64,000 nucleotides of DNA from Nocardia sp. BMG51109 (GCF_000526215.1 NZ_JAFQ01000004.1:2728001-2792000); one strand, 5' to 3'. Positions 49,376 to 58,864 are shown, counted from the first letter of the stretch. The notes: generated by a model not told the origin, from the letters alone. Numbers and translations are program-made.

Positions 49376-50988
49376 CGGTCGCCTCCCGTCTGCCACGAAT
49401 CCGGCGTGCCCAGTACGGTTTCCAGATAGAGTCGGCGATCGGTGAGATCGTCGGCGGCGCGCGAGGCGATGCCCAGAATCGGCCCCGCGAACACGGTGAG
49501 CGCCAGCCCGACCGCGAGCAACGCGACCGTCGGCACCACCATCAGCCGCGGCATCCGGCCGGGATCGACGCGATCGTCGAACGAGACGTCGGTCGACTCG
49601 TCGATCAGCGCCGACGGGGCGGCATCGGCCAGATCGCCCTCGGGCGCCTGGGCCCGCGGCCGCCAGAACGCCTTGCTCCACACCCGGGCCATCGCATACA
49701 GCGTGAGCAGGCTCGTCAGGATGGCTCCGGCCACCAGGATCCAGGCCAGCACGCTGCCGTCGTCCACGCCCGCCTCCAGCAGTGCCACCTTGCCGATGAA
49801 ACCCGACAGCGGCGGAATACCACCGAGATTCAGCGCGGGAATCCCGAACAGCAGCGCCAGCGCCGGGCTGGCCGCGAGCAGGCCGCCCAGCCGGCTCAGC
49901 GAGGCCGAGCCGGCCTGCCGTTCGATCAGCCCCACCACCAGGAACAGGGTGGTCTGCACCAGAATGTGGTGCGCCACATAGTAAACCGTGCCGGTGAGCC
50001 CGGTGGCGCTGCCGATCCCGACCCCGAACATCAGATAGCCGATGTGGCTGACCAGGGTGAACGACAGCAGGCGCTTGATATCGCTCTGCGCGATCGCGCC
50101 GAGGATGCCGATCAGCAGTGTGAGCAGCCCGCAGACCAGCAGCACGTTGTCGAATCGGCCGGACGGGTACAGCAGCGTGTGCATCCGGATGATCGCGTAC
50201 ACGCCGACCTTCGTCAGCAGGCCCGCGAATACGGCCGTGACCGGCGCGGGTGCCGTGGGATACGAGTCCGGCAGCCAGTTCGACAGCGGGAACACCGCCG
50301 CCTTGATCCCGAACGCCACCAGCAGTACGGCGTAGATGGCGCCGCGGACGCCGAGGGGCACCTCGCCGATCCGCACCGCCAGCTGCGCCATGTTCAGGGT
50401 TCCGGTGGCGCCGTAGGCCAGCGCGATGCCGACCAGGAAGATCAGCGACGAGACCATCGACACCATGACGTAGGACACCCCGGCCCGCACCCGGTCGGCG
50501 CTGGCGCCGAGGGTCAGCAGCACGAACGACGCGGCCAGCAGCACCTCGAACCCGACGAACAGATTGAACAGGTCGCCGGCCAGGAAGGCGATCGAAACAC
50601 CCGCGCTCAGCACGAGATACGTCGGCTGGAAGATGGAGGTCGGCTGCCGCTCGGCGCCGTCGCTGATACCCTGCCCGACCGCGTACACCAGCACCGCCAG
50701 CAGCACGATCGACGACACCAGCAGCATGGCTGCCGACAGCCGGTCCACCACCAGCGTGATGCCGATCGGGGTGTGCCAGCCGCCGACCTGCACGGCCACC
50801 ATCCCGTCCCGGTCGGCGAGGTAGAGCAGAACGCCCGCGATCACCACCATCGCGGCGAGCGCCGCGATGGAGATGATCTGCTGTGTCCGCGGCTTGCGCC
50901 CGACGATCAGGGTGACGGCCGCCGTGAGCAGCGGAATCAGCACCGGCAGGGCGGTGAGGCCGGACATCAGGCCGGGAGAGAGGGTCAT
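49372..50988 (-). CDS. mnhD: Na+/H+ antiporter subunit D
   Basis: A 538-residue NuoN/MrpD-like proton-translocating subunit with about 14 transmembrane helices. Signatures are NLFVGFEVLLAASFVLLTLG (with the Glu of the antiporter fold), GIKAAVFPLSNWLPDSYPTA, IKRLLSFTLVSHIGYLMFG and GIPPLSGFIGKVALLEAG. The C-terminal cytoplasmic stretch (ARVWSKAFWRPRAQAPEGDL, acidic) is somewhat extended. The start overlaps the mnhC stop (ATGA). Confidence 0.95.
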   Translation of the reverse strand: MTLSPGLMSGLTALPVLIPLLTAAVTLIVGRKPRTQQIISIAALAAMVVIAGVLLYLADRDGMVAVQVGGWHTPIGITLVVDRLSAAMLLVSSIVLLAVLVYAVGQGISDGAERQPTSIFQPTYLVLSAGVSIAFLAGDLFNLFVGFEVLLAASFVLLTLGASADRVRAGVSYVMVSMVSSLIFLVGIALAYGATGTLNMAQLAVRIGEVPLGVRGAIYAVLLVAFGIKAAVFPLSNWLPDSYPTAPAPVTAVFAGLLTKVGVYAIIRMHTLLYPSGRFDNVLLVCGLLTLLIGILGAIAQSDIKRLLSFTLVSHIGYLMFGVGIGSATGLTGTVYYVAHHILVQTTLFLVVGLIERQAGSASLSRLGGLLAASPALALLFGIPALNLGGIPPLSGFIGKVALLEAGVDDGSVLAWILVAGAILTSLLTLYAMARVWSKAFWRPRAQAPEGDLADAAPSALIDESTDVSFDDRVDPGRMPRLMVVPTVALLAVGLALTVFAGPILGIASRAADDLTDRRLYLETVLGTPDSWQTGGDR

Positions 50989-51368
50989 TGGTCGGGATCC
51001 TCGCCCTCGCGCCGGGCGGCGACCTTGACGTCCTCGGGATCGTTCTCGACCTGTTCGGTGGTGGTCAGGGCGTAGGAACGGTAGGCGAGCGCGAGCACGA
51101 ACGCCGAGATTCCCATGGTGATCACGATCGAGGTCAGCACCATGGCCTGCGCCAGCGGATCGGCCGAATCCTGGTGCACCCGATCGGTTTCGCCGAGGAT
51201 CGGGGGGCTGCCGTCGGGGCCGCCGACGGTGAGGAGCAGCAGATTCACCGCGTTACCGAACAGGATCAACCCGAGCAGCATCTTCGACACCGCGCGCTCC
51301 AGCAGCAGATACACCCCGCATGCGACCAACGCGCCGACGAGGACCAGGAGGGTGATATTCGCGGTCAT
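50985..51368 (-). CDS. mnhC: Na+/H+ antiporter subunit C
   Basis: A 127-residue NuoK-like subunit with three helices (TLLVLVGALVACGVYLLLER, MLLGLILFGNAVNLLLLTVG, LAQAMVLTSIVITMGISAFV). The motif DPLAQAMVLTSIVI is diagnostic. A charged tail (ENDPEDVKVAARREGEDPDQ) follows. ATG 51368 is 40 bp after the mnhA stop, the only non-overlapping junction in the operon. Confidence 0.95.
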   Translation of the reverse strand: MTANITLLVLVGALVACGVYLLLERAVSKMLLGLILFGNAVNLLLLTVGGPDGSPPILGETDRVHQDSADPLAQAMVLTSIVITMGISAFVLALAYRSYALTTTEQVENDPEDVKVAARREGEDPDQ

Positions 51369-51408
51369 CGGATCTCCTGTGCGGCCGCGACCGCCGCGCG
51401 ATCGTCGC

Positions 51409-54333
51409 TCATCGTTCCTCCGATGCGGATTTCGGTACCGAGGGCAGTTCGGGTGTGGCGGGCGGTTCGGGTGTGGCGGGCAGTTCGGGTGTGGCGGGCA
51501 CTGTGGGTACGGTGGGCATCGGCCCCGTCGGCTCCTCGGTGTCCAGCCGCGCACCGAGACTGCGCAGCACGTCCAGCACCAGGCCCACCACGATCAGGTA
51601 CACGCCCAGGTCGAACAGCAGCGCGGTGACGAATTTGACGTGGCCGATCAGCGGCAGCGTCACCTCGATGATCGCCGAGGACAGCGGCGGCGCGCCGAGC
51701 AGCAGGGAACCGGTCGCGGTGCCCGCCGACAGCGCCAATCCGGTACCCAGCACATGTCCGGCGTCGACCGGCAGTGCCTCGGCGAGCTCGTAGCGCCCGC
51801 CCGCGAGATAGCGGAGCACCAGGGCCAATCCCGCGGTGAGGCCGCCGGCGAACCCGCCTCCCGGGGCGTTGTGCCCGGAGAAGAAGAAAAACACCGACAT
51901 CACCATCATGGTCGGAAACACCATGCGGGTGGTGATCGCCAGCACGATCGACCGATGGCGCGGTGCGATCAGTCCGGCCGCCGGAAGCCAGTAGGCCCGC
52001 GCCGGGTCGGGCGTGTAGCCCGGCGCGTCGGCCACCCGCGGCAGCGTCCCGAAGCGGCGGCTGCGGAACATCAGCGACGCGACCCCGGTCGCGGCGACCA
52101 CCAGCACCGAGATCTCACCGAGGGTGTCCCACGCCCGGATATCGACCAGCAGCACGTTCACCGCGTTCTTCCCGCCGCCGAATTCGTAGGCGGCCGACGG
52201 GATCCGGCGCCAGATCGGGTCGGGTCCGCGGGCGGCGACGGCGAACGCCCCGAGCACCGCGACCGCGGTGCCGACCAGCGCGGCGAGCAGCGCGCGGCGC
52301 GCCTTGAACGGCGTGGCGCGGTCGGGCTCGACCTCGGCGGGGAACTTGCGCAGCACCAGCACGAAGATCACCAGCGTCAGCGTCTCCACCAGGAACTGGG
52401 TCAGAGCCAGATCGGGCGCGCCGTGCAGGGCGAAGATCACGCCGCAGCCGTAACCGGTGACGCCGACCATCAGCACCCCCGCCAGGCGGTTGCGCATCAC
52501 GGTGGCGCCCACCGCCATGACGATCATGATCAGGCCGATGACCAGCTGCAACGGCGAATCCCACAGCCGCAGTTGGACCTTCGTGCGCGCGTCGATGGCC
52601 AGCGTCGCGGTGGGCAGCAGGATCAGTGTGATCAGGATGAGTGCCTGGCTCAGCGGCAGCGAACCCCGTTGCGTGGCACCGGTCATGCGCAGCGACAGCT
52701 GATCCATCGCCCGCAGCGTCTTGTCGTAGACGCGGTCGGCGTTGCCCAGCCGGGGGTTCGCGGTCTCGCCGATGCGGTCGCGGATCTCGAACAGCACCAG
52801 ACCGCACGCGATCACGATCATGGTCAGCGTGAGCGGATGCCCGAAGCCGTGCCACAGCGCCAGATGGGTGGGCTCGCCGCCGGGCAGGGTCTCCGCGTAG
52901 GGCCGCAGCAGCCGGTCCATCCAGGGCGCGGCCGGACCCGCCACGAGCCCGGCCAGGGCCAGCACGGCAGGCGGGGCCAGGAACCACGCACCGGGCCGAT
53001 GCCACTGCCGCCGCGGTTCGGGCGCACCCATGGTCACCGACTTGGTGCCGAACGCGCCCCACAGGAATCGGAGGCTGTAGCCGACGGTCAGAATCGAGCC
53101 GACCACCACGGCGATGCCCACGGCCACCTTGACGGACGAAGACAGGTTGTTCGCGTTCAGCACCGCGCCGAGCGCGGTCTCCTTGCCGACGAAGCCGAGC
53201 AGCGGCGGTATCCCGGCCATGCTGGCCGCCGCCAGGATCGCGACTCCGCACAGCACCGGCGCCCGTTTTCCCAGACCGGACAGCCGCCGCAGGTCCCTGG
53301 TCCCGGCGCTGTGATCGATGATGCCGACCACCATGAACAGGCATCCCTTGAACAGCCCGTGCGCGACGATCAGCGCGGCCCCGGCCAGGGCCGCGTCGGG
53401 TGTGCCGATGCCGACCAGCGTGATCAGGAAGCCCAGCTGGCTCACCGTGCCGAAGGCCAGCACCAGTTTCAGATCGGTCACCTGCAGCGCGCGCAACCCC
53501 GCGAGCACCATCGAGACCAGCCCCAGGGTGAGGATGAGCGGATGCCACGGCGGCGATACCGCGAACGCCGGTGCGAGCCGGGCGACCAGATAGATGCCGG
53601 CCTTCACCATCGCCGCCGCGTGCAGATACGCGCTGACCGGCGTGGGCGCCGTCATCGCGCCCGGCAGCCAGAAGTGCAGCGGCACGATCGCCGATTTGCT
53701 CAGCGCGCCGATCAGGATCAGCACCACCGCGACGCAGGTCGACCAGTCGTGCGGATCGGCCCGGGCGAGGGTCTCGGAGAGCAGGTAGGTGCCGCAGCGC
53801 TGCCCCAGCAGAATGAGCCCCACCAGCATCGCCAGCCCGCCCGCGGTGGTCACCAGCAGCGCCTGCAGCGCCGCGCGCCGCCCGGCCTGCTGCTCGGCGT
53901 GATGGCCGACGAGCAGGAACGACAGCACGGTGGTGGCCTCCCAGAAGGTGAACAGCAGCATCGTGTTGTCGCTGACGACCAGCCCGAACATCGTGCCGGC
54001 GAAGGCGACCAGGTAGGCCGCGAAGATGCCCAGCCGCTGCCGGTCGTCGTCGTCGAAGTAGCTCGCGCAGTAGCCGAGAACCAGCGCGCCGACCCCGAGG
54101 ATCAGCACCGACATGATCGAGGCGAGCGAATCGAACCGCAGGTCGAGGTCCATGTGGATGCCCGGCGCCCAGGTGACGCGCACCGTGCTGTCGCTGTTCC
54201 AGTTCGCGATCACCCAGCCCAGGCTCGCCAGTGGAACCAGCGCCAGCAGAGCGAACCCGCGTCGGCCCAGCACCCGGATGCAGGGAGGCGCGAGCAGAGT
54301 CGCGACGGCATGGGCTATCAAGACAGCGAGCAA
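51409..54333 (-). CDS. mnhA: Na+/H+ antiporter fused subunits A and B
   Basis: A 974-residue protein. Residues about 1-770 are NuoL/MrpA-like (YFDDDDRQRLGIFAAYLVAF, FWEATTVLSFLLVGHHAEQQ, KSAIVPLHFWLPGAMTAPTP, GIPPLLGFVGKETALGAVL). The end is MrpB-like (IVLAITTRMVFPTMMVMSVF, FSGHNAPGGGFAGGLTAGLA). It is the largest proton/sodium-translocating part of Mrp, used for Na+ and pH homeostasis. The start appears to be TTG 54333, with GGAGTGAAG upstream. The C terminus ends in a Pro/Thr/Glu repeat tail absent from typical MrpB. Confidence 0.94.
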   Translation of the reverse strand: MLAVLIAHAVATLLAPPCIRVLGRRGFALLALVPLASLGWVIANWNSDSTVRVTWAPGIHMDLDLRFDSLASIMSVLILGVGALVLGYCASYFDDDDRQRLGIFAAYLVAFAGTMFGLVVSDNTMLLFTFWEATTVLSFLLVGHHAEQQAGRRAALQALLVTTAGGLAMLVGLILLGQRCGTYLLSETLARADPHDWSTCVAVVLILIGALSKSAIVPLHFWLPGAMTAPTPVSAYLHAAAMVKAGIYLVARLAPAFAVSPPWHPLILTLGLVSMVLAGLRALQVTDLKLVLAFGTVSQLGFLITLVGIGTPDAALAGAALIVAHGLFKGCLFMVVGIIDHSAGTRDLRRLSGLGKRAPVLCGVAILAAASMAGIPPLLGFVGKETALGAVLNANNLSSSVKVAVGIAVVVGSILTVGYSLRFLWGAFGTKSVTMGAPEPRRQWHRPGAWFLAPPAVLALAGLVAGPAAPWMDRLLRPYAETLPGGEPTHLALWHGFGHPLTLTMIVIACGLVLFEIRDRIGETANPRLGNADRVYDKTLRAMDQLSLRMTGATQRGSLPLSQALILITLILLPTATLAIDARTKVQLRLWDSPLQLVIGLIMIVMAVGATVMRNRLAGVLMVGVTGYGCGVIFALHGAPDLALTQFLVETLTLVIFVLVLRKFPAEVEPDRATPFKARRALLAALVGTAVAVLGAFAVAARGPDPIWRRIPSAAYEFGGGKNAVNVLLVDIRAWDTLGEISVLVVAATGVASLMFRSRRFGTLPRVADAPGYTPDPARAYWLPAAGLIAPRHRSIVLAITTRMVFPTMMVMSVFFFFSGHNAPGGGFAGGLTAGLALVLRYLAGGRYELAEALPVDAGHVLGTGLALSAGTATGSLLLGAPPLSSAIIEVTLPLIGHVKFVTALLFDLGVYLIVVGLVLDVLRSLGARLDTEEPTGPMPTVPTVPATPELPATPEPPATPELPSVPKSASEER
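51443..51496 (-). repeat. 18-bp tandem repeat at the mnhA 3' end
   Basis: Three 18-bp units (GGCAGTTCGGGTGTGGCG on the plus strand, one with a single change) encode PATPEL-type hexapeptides in the cytoplasmic tail of the fused MnhA/B protein. The period preserves frame. Confidence 0.85.
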
Positions 54334-54454
54334 ACTTCACTCCGTCGGTCGGCGGCGGGGTGGCGGAGTCGATACTACTGTTGCCGCCAGGCGCCCCTGC
54401 GCACGGGTTATATGGTGTCAACCATTTTCGCGGCGTTTCGCTATATGTCGGCTA

Positions 54455-55792
54455 TCAATTCTCGGCCGTTCTTCCCGGCGGTTCGGTCGCCGGTGCGACG
54501 GCGGGCGCGCGCAGGCGGCGCAGTGCGACGAGGCCCGCGACGCACCCGATCGTGACCGCCAGCGCGGTCCAGTACGGCGCGGGAGAATCCGAGGTCGGGA
54601 CCGGGCAGACGTGCCAGTGCCCGGACTCGACCGTGAGCGTGGTGAAGTCGCCGCGGTCGACATGGTCGCGCAGGGCCAGCACCACCGAGGGCATGAAGAC
54701 GATCGCGATGCCCAGCACCCGGGTCGGGTTGTAGCGGGGCGCGGCGCTGCCGAAGCAGTACCCGGCCGCGAGGGCCAGCAGCACCCCGCACACCGCCGCG
54801 CGCACCCGGCCGTGCGACGGGACGTCGACGGTGAGCGCGGCGTACACCACCAGCGCGGTCAGCAACAGCAGCGCGAACAGCGGGCCCGGCCGCCGGAAAC
54901 CCAGCACGATCCCGGCCGCCAGCAGCACCAGCAGCGGGGCCGTCGACCAGGCCGGCAGCCCGGACGGCATGATCGCGCTGCCGACGGCGGACAGGGCGAC
55001 CGCCAGCAGCACCAGGGTGCCGTCGCGGCGGGGCAGGAGCATGGCGGCGAGCAGCCCGGCGACCACGGTCGCGCCCACGCCGAGGGCGATGTCGATCGGA
55101 TCCGCGGCGCGGCGGGTGAGCCACTCCGTGGCCAGCAGGGTCACCATCACGTACAGCAGCCCGGCCAGGATCGGCGCCATCGGCAGTTCGACCGACCGCC
55201 GCTCCACCTGGGTGCGGTGCCGGTTGGCCACGGTACCCACGGCGACCAGCGCCAGCGTCACCGCGATGAGCCACAGCGGCGGCGAGTCGGCCGCCGGGAA
55301 GCGCCCGAATCCGGTCGGATCGCCGATCTTGTCGCCGTGTGTCACCGGCTGCGCCGAGCCCACCACGATGGCGGCGAGCCCGCCGAACGTCCAGCCGAAC
55401 ACCTGTGGCCGCCCCCGGAGCACCGCCGCGGCTATGCCGCCGAGCAGCACGCCGCCCGCCATCGCGTCGAGGAAGTTCAGGGTCGCCAGCGAGGTGCCGG
55501 GTCCGCTGTGCCGGCCGGCCAGGTGGGTCACCAGCAGCAGCGCGCTGCCGCACAGCGCCGATCCCCAGGCGGCGAGCCCGTGATTGACGGTGGTGGCGAA
55601 CACGGCGACGGTCAGGGCGACGACGGCCCCGGCGGCGATGGCGCGGGGCACGCTGTGCGCGAGCAGGTCCAGCTGTAGCGCGGTCGTCTTCGTCGTCCAC
55701 GCGAAATCGATCGGGAGGGTCAGCGACATTCCCGCAATCAGGGTTGCGAGGCCCGCCGTCACCGTCTCGAAGGCCCCGACGCTGGTCCGCAC
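54455..55792 (-). CDS. Polytopic membrane protein of unknown function
   Basis: A 445-residue protein with about 12 hydrophobic segments (for example LATLIAGMSLTLPIDFAW, AIAAGAVVALTVAVFATTVN, LLYVMVTLLATEWL, LFALLLLTALVVYAALTV). One extracytoplasmic loop has Cys and His near the C terminus (ESGHWHVCPVPTSDSPAPYW). No transporter signature is recognised. The GTG at 55792 is tentative. It lies 121 bp upstream of the Mrp operon on the same strand, so it may be transcribed with it, but its role is unclear. Confidence 0.72.
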   Translation of the reverse strand: MRTSVGAFETVTAGLATLIAGMSLTLPIDFAWTTKTTALQLDLLAHSVPRAIAAGAVVALTVAVFATTVNHGLAAWGSALCGSALLLVTHLAGRHSGPGTSLATLNFLDAMAGGVLLGGIAAAVLRGRPQVFGWTFGGLAAIVVGSAQPVTHGDKIGDPTGFGRFPAADSPPLWLIAVTLALVAVGTVANRHRTQVERRSVELPMAPILAGLLYVMVTLLATEWLTRRAADPIDIALGVGATVVAGLLAAMLLPRRDGTLVLLAVALSAVGSAIMPSGLPAWSTAPLLVLLAAGIVLGFRRPGPLFALLLLTALVVYAALTVDVPSHGRVRAAVCGVLLALAAGYCFGSAAPRYNPTRVLGIAIVFMPSVVLALRDHVDRGDFTTLTVESGHWHVCPVPTSDSPAPYWTALAVTIGCVAGLVALRRLRAPAVAPATEPPGRTAEN

Positions 55793-55922
55793 CAGCCGAA
55801 AATACCCATGATCGGCGCCCGAGCGCCGTAGACGTGCCGGTTGCCGTGTGTGTGCGGATTATTCTTTTTCCGGCCGATCCGGTCGCGTCCGCCGCGCAAA
55901 GCACCGAGCGACCGGGGATCCC

Positions 55923-56009
55923 GCTACCGTGCTTCGGCGTAGCGCCGCAGCGCTACCGTGCCTCGGCGTAGCGCCGCAGCGCTACCGTGCTTCCGCGTAG
56001 CGCCGCAGC
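55923..56009 (-). repeat. Three 29-bp tandem copies at the 3' end of the AAA ATPase gene
   Basis: The units at 55923-55951, 55952-55980 and 55981-56009 differ by one or two bases. The copy nearest the gene encodes its last residues (LRRYAEAR-stop); the two others lie past the stop codon. Each unit holds a GCGCTAC/GTAGCGC inverted repeat, so the array can form serial short hairpins and may act as terminator. Confidence 0.92.
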
Positions 56010-58195
56010 GCCTCCACCTGATCCGGATCCAGCGACGGCCGGACCGCCGCGCGGGCGGTGCCGACGTCCGCGGCGGTGATGTCGGCGGTGTCGACATCGC
56101 GCCGCATCGCGGCCAGCGCCGCCTCCCGCAGCAGCGCGGAGCAGTCGGCGGCCGAGTATCCGTCCAGGTCGGCCGCCAGCGCGGGCAGGTCGACGTCGGG
56201 GGCCAGCGGCACCGATCGGCTCGCGGTGCGCAGAATGTCGGTGCGCCCGGCGGCATCCGGGGGCGGCACGAACACCAGCCGCTCCAGCCGGCCGGGCCGG
56301 GTCAGCGCCGGATCGATCAGCTCCGGCCGGTTGGTGGCGCCCACCACCACGACATCGCGCAGCGGCTCCACCCCGTCCAGCTCGGTGAGCAGCGCCGCGA
56401 CCACCCGGTCGCCGACCCCGGAATCGCTGCTCTGGCCGCGGCGTGGCGCCAGGGCGTCCACCTCGTCGAGAAAGATCAGCGACGGCGCGGAGTCGCGGGC
56501 GCGCTGGAACAGTTCGCGGACCGCGCGCTCGGACGAGCCGACCCACTTGTCCATCAGTTCGGCGCCCTTGACCGCGTGCACGCTCAGCTGCCCGGTGCCG
56601 GCCAGCGCGCGCACCAGGAAGGTCTTCCCGCACCCGGGCGGCCCGTACAGCAGCACGCCGCGCGGCGGATCGATGCCGAGCCGGGCGAACGAATCCGGAT
56701 GCCGCAGCGGCCACAGCACCGCCTCGGTCAGCGCCTGCTTGGTCTCGGTCATATCGCCGACGTCGTCCAGGGCGAGGCTGCCGATGGCCAATTCCTCGGT
56801 GCCCGAACGCGACAGCGGGCGGATCACCTCCAGCGCGCCGAGCAGGTCGGGCTGCGTCAGCACCGGCTCGGTGTGGTCGCGGCTGGCCCGCGACGCGGCC
56901 CGCAGCGCCGCCTCCCGGCACAGCGCCGCCAGATCGGACACCACGAATCCCGGTGTGCGGTCGGCGATCTCCTCGAGTTTCAAATCCTCGGTGGGTACCT
57001 TGCGCAGCAACTGCTCCAGCAGGTCCTTGCGGACGGCGGCGGTGGGCAGGGTCAGCGCGATCTCGCGATCGCACAGATCCGGTGCGCGCATCCGGCTGTC
57101 GATCCGGGTGGGGTCGGAGGTGGTGGCCAGGAACGCGACCCCCGGCGTCGCGACCGCCGCGCGCAACTGGTCCAGCACCAGCGCGGCGACCGGCTCCGGA
57201 TCGGCGGGCAGCAGCGCATCGATATCGGTGATCAGCAGGACTCCCCCTGGGCCCGAACAGATCTCGGACACCGCGAGCCCGACCTCGCGCAGCCGGGTGC
57301 CGCTCTCGGTGGCCCCGACCGTGGGGCCGTCGAGTTCCACGATCCGCCGCGGCGTGGCCACCGCGCGCGCCAGCGTCGCCTTCCCGGCCCCGGCCGGGCC
57401 GGTGATCAGCACGCCGAGATGCGGTGGGGCGCCGAGGGTTTTCAGCAGTTCAGGTTCGTCGAGGGCGAGGCTGAGCCACTCCGACAGCTTCGCCGCCTGC
57501 CCGCGCACGCCCGCCAGGTCGGCGACGTCCACCGCGGAGGGCCGCTCCCGCACCCGCATTCGGGTTCCGGGAGCGCCGTCCTGGACGTCGGATCCGGCAC
57601 CCGGGTCGTGCGAGGCCGCGGCCGGCGGCACGCCCGCGCCCCACACCACCGCGCTGTTGGGCTGCACGCTGACCGGGCCGCGGACCGGGTCGGTCGCGGT
57701 GACGGTGAGCAGCTCGGAGGTCCAGGCGATCCCGAAGGTGCGCGAAAGTGCCTGTGTCGCAGCCGCGGTGCTGGTGCCCGGCCCGAGGTCGCGGGGCAGC
57801 AGCGAGACCGCGTCACCGACGGTGACCACCTTGCCGAGCAGCGCCTGCCGCAGCGTGGACTCCGGAATGCTGTGGGCGGCCTGCGCCGATCCGGTCACCG
57901 AGATCTGCCGCGCCCCGAACACGTTCGCCGGCGCGACCACCAGCGTCGCGTCCTCGCGCACGCCGGCGTTGGACAGCGTCACATCGTCCAGCAGAATCAG
58001 GCCGGCGGGCGTCCCCGCCGGCGCGACACCCGCCACCGCGGCGGTCCGCCGCGACCCGATCAGCGCGATCCCGTCCCACTCCCGCAACCCCAACGCCGCC
58101 AGGGCCTCCGGATGCACCCGCACCACCCCCCGGCGGGCATCGGCGGCTGATCGGTTCAGGCGAGCGGTGAGCGACAGATCCGGCACGCCTGCCAT
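55982..58195 (-). CDS. CDC48/p97-like AAA+ ATPase (Rv0435c-like)
   Basis: A 737-residue protein. The N-terminal domain (about 1-200) resembles the CDC48 double-psi barrel (LTARLNRSAADARRGVVRVH, VLLDDVTLSNAGV-like). Two AAA+ modules follow. D1 has Walker A GPAGAGKATLARA and a weakened Walker B LLITDIDALLP, where the catalytic Glu is Ile. D2 has GPPGCGKTFLVRAL and LIFLDEVDALAP, so D2 is probably the active ATPase. It likely unfolds or remodels proteins. pssA-psd follow on the same strand in mycobacteria, but here a VapBC pair intervenes. Confidence 0.92.
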   Translation of the reverse strand: MAGVPDLSLTARLNRSAADARRGVVRVHPEALAALGLREWDGIALIGSRRTAAVAGVAPAGTPAGLILLDDVTLSNAGVREDATLVVAPANVFGARQISVTGSAQAAHSIPESTLRQALLGKVVTVGDAVSLLPRDLGPGTSTAAATQALSRTFGIAWTSELLTVTATDPVRGPVSVQPNSAVVWGAGVPPAAASHDPGAGSDVQDGAPGTRMRVRERPSAVDVADLAGVRGQAAKLSEWLSLALDEPELLKTLGAPPHLGVLITGPAGAGKATLARAVATPRRIVELDGPTVGATESGTRLREVGLAVSEICSGPGGVLLITDIDALLPADPEPVAALVLDQLRAAVATPGVAFLATTSDPTRIDSRMRAPDLCDREIALTLPTAAVRKDLLEQLLRKVPTEDLKLEEIADRTPGFVVSDLAALCREAALRAASRASRDHTEPVLTQPDLLGALEVIRPLSRSGTEELAIGSLALDDVGDMTETKQALTEAVLWPLRHPDSFARLGIDPPRGVLLYGPPGCGKTFLVRALAGTGQLSVHAVKGAELMDKWVGSSERAVRELFQRARDSAPSLIFLDEVDALAPRRGQSSDSGVGDRVVAALLTELDGVEPLRDVVVVGATNRPELIDPALTRPGRLERLVFVPPPDAAGRTDILRTASRSVPLAPDVDLPALAADLDGYSAADCSALLREAALAAMRRDVDTADITAADVGTARAAVRPSLDPDQVEALRRYAEAR

Positions 58196-58207
58196 TGTGC
58201 CCGCGGC

Positions 58208-58615
58208 TCAGGTGTCGGTCGGCCGGACATCCTCGGCGTGCGAGCACGTTCGAGCCAGACGCCCGTCCGTCGTGATCAACGGCATCTTCAACTGCTCGGA
58301 GAGTTCGACGTAGAGCGCATCGGCGAGTCTGATCGCCGCCCGTTTCGACCACGCGCCGATCGTCAGGTTCATCAACGGATGCCGGGTCAGCGGCGCACGG
58401 GCGAGCCGGCTCAGGGCGGTGTCGACCGCGACATCGGAGAGATCGCCGGTGCGGTTCAGACGCTCGAGCGCGGACAGGACTTCGGCATCGAAATGCGCCG
58501 GCACGTGCAGAATGGCAGAGGTGATCCGTGCGCTCACGGCCGCCGTGCGATTGTTGTGTATAAGAACATCGACCATGGCGCTGGCATCGAGAACGATCTG
58601 CTCCGGTTCGTTCAC
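58208..58615 (-). CDS. vapC: VapC-like PIN-domain toxin
   Basis: A 135-residue PIN nuclease. Four acidic residues in the expected places are in IVLDASAMVDVLI, HFDAEVLSAL, IRLADALYVELSEQL and LITTDGRLA. Such toxins cleave specific RNAs, often tRNAs. The GTG at 58615 overlaps the antitoxin stop (GTGA). It sits between the AAA ATPase and pssA, a location empty in M. tuberculosis, so it was inserted there. Confidence 0.92.
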   Translation of the reverse strand: MNEPEQIVLDASAMVDVLIHNNRTAAVSARITSAILHVPAHFDAEVLSALERLNRTGDLSDVAVDTALSRLARAPLTRHPLMNLTIGAWSKRAAIRLADALYVELSEQLKMPLITTDGRLARTCSHAEDVRPTDT

Positions 58616-58830
58616 CGGCCGAACTCATCTCGCGCGGCCTCGAGAGCGGCGAGTGTTGCCTCGTGAGGTACCTCGGGGCGGTCCTCGGCCAACTCCGCCA
58701 GCCACGCGGCGGTAGCGTTTTTGTCCAGCTCCGCCATTATTGCCTCCTGGGCCAGCGCGGACACATTGAGACCTCGCTCGCGAGCACGCTGTGCGAGCTC
58801 ATCCGGGACATAGACGTTCAGGCGTGCCAT
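58612..58830 (-). CDS. vapB: VapB-like ribbon-helix-helix antitoxin
   Basis: A 72-residue protein. The N-terminal RHH/CopG-type DNA-binding domain is ARLNVYVPDELAQRARERGL followed by NVSALAQEAI. The acidic C terminus (EDRPEVPHEATLAALEAARD) would wrap the VapC active site. ATG 58830 lies immediately before a strong inverted repeat (58835-58864), the expected autoregulatory operator. Together they form a type II toxin-antitoxin module. Confidence 0.92.
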   Translation of the reverse strand: MARLNVYVPDELAQRARERGLNVSALAQEAIMAELDKNATAAWLAELAEDRPEVPHEATLAALEAARDEFGR

Positions 58831-58834
58831 ACAG

Positions 58835-58864
58835 CAACTATACACACATAGATGTGTATAGTTG
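58835..58864 (-). promoter_or_regulatory. VapBC operator/promoter dyad
   Basis: CAACTATACACA (58835-58846) and TGTGTATAGTTG (58853-58864) are perfect 12-bp inverted repeats with a 6-nt spacer. A second, offset dyad, ACACAT-AG-ATGTGT, lies in the centre. The site is AT-rich and abuts the vapB ATG by 4 bp, so bound VapBC would block the start region. TATACA resembles a -10. Confidence 0.8.

Noticed and set aside
51115..54555. A 1146-codon plus-strand frame opposite mnhA
   Set aside because: His/Gln/Arg-rich antisense artefact of third-position GC; the minus strand encodes a well-conserved antiporter subunit.
55958..58313. Long plus-strand frames opposite the AAA ATPase gene
   Set aside because: No recognisable domains; Walker motifs and family length are on the minus strand.
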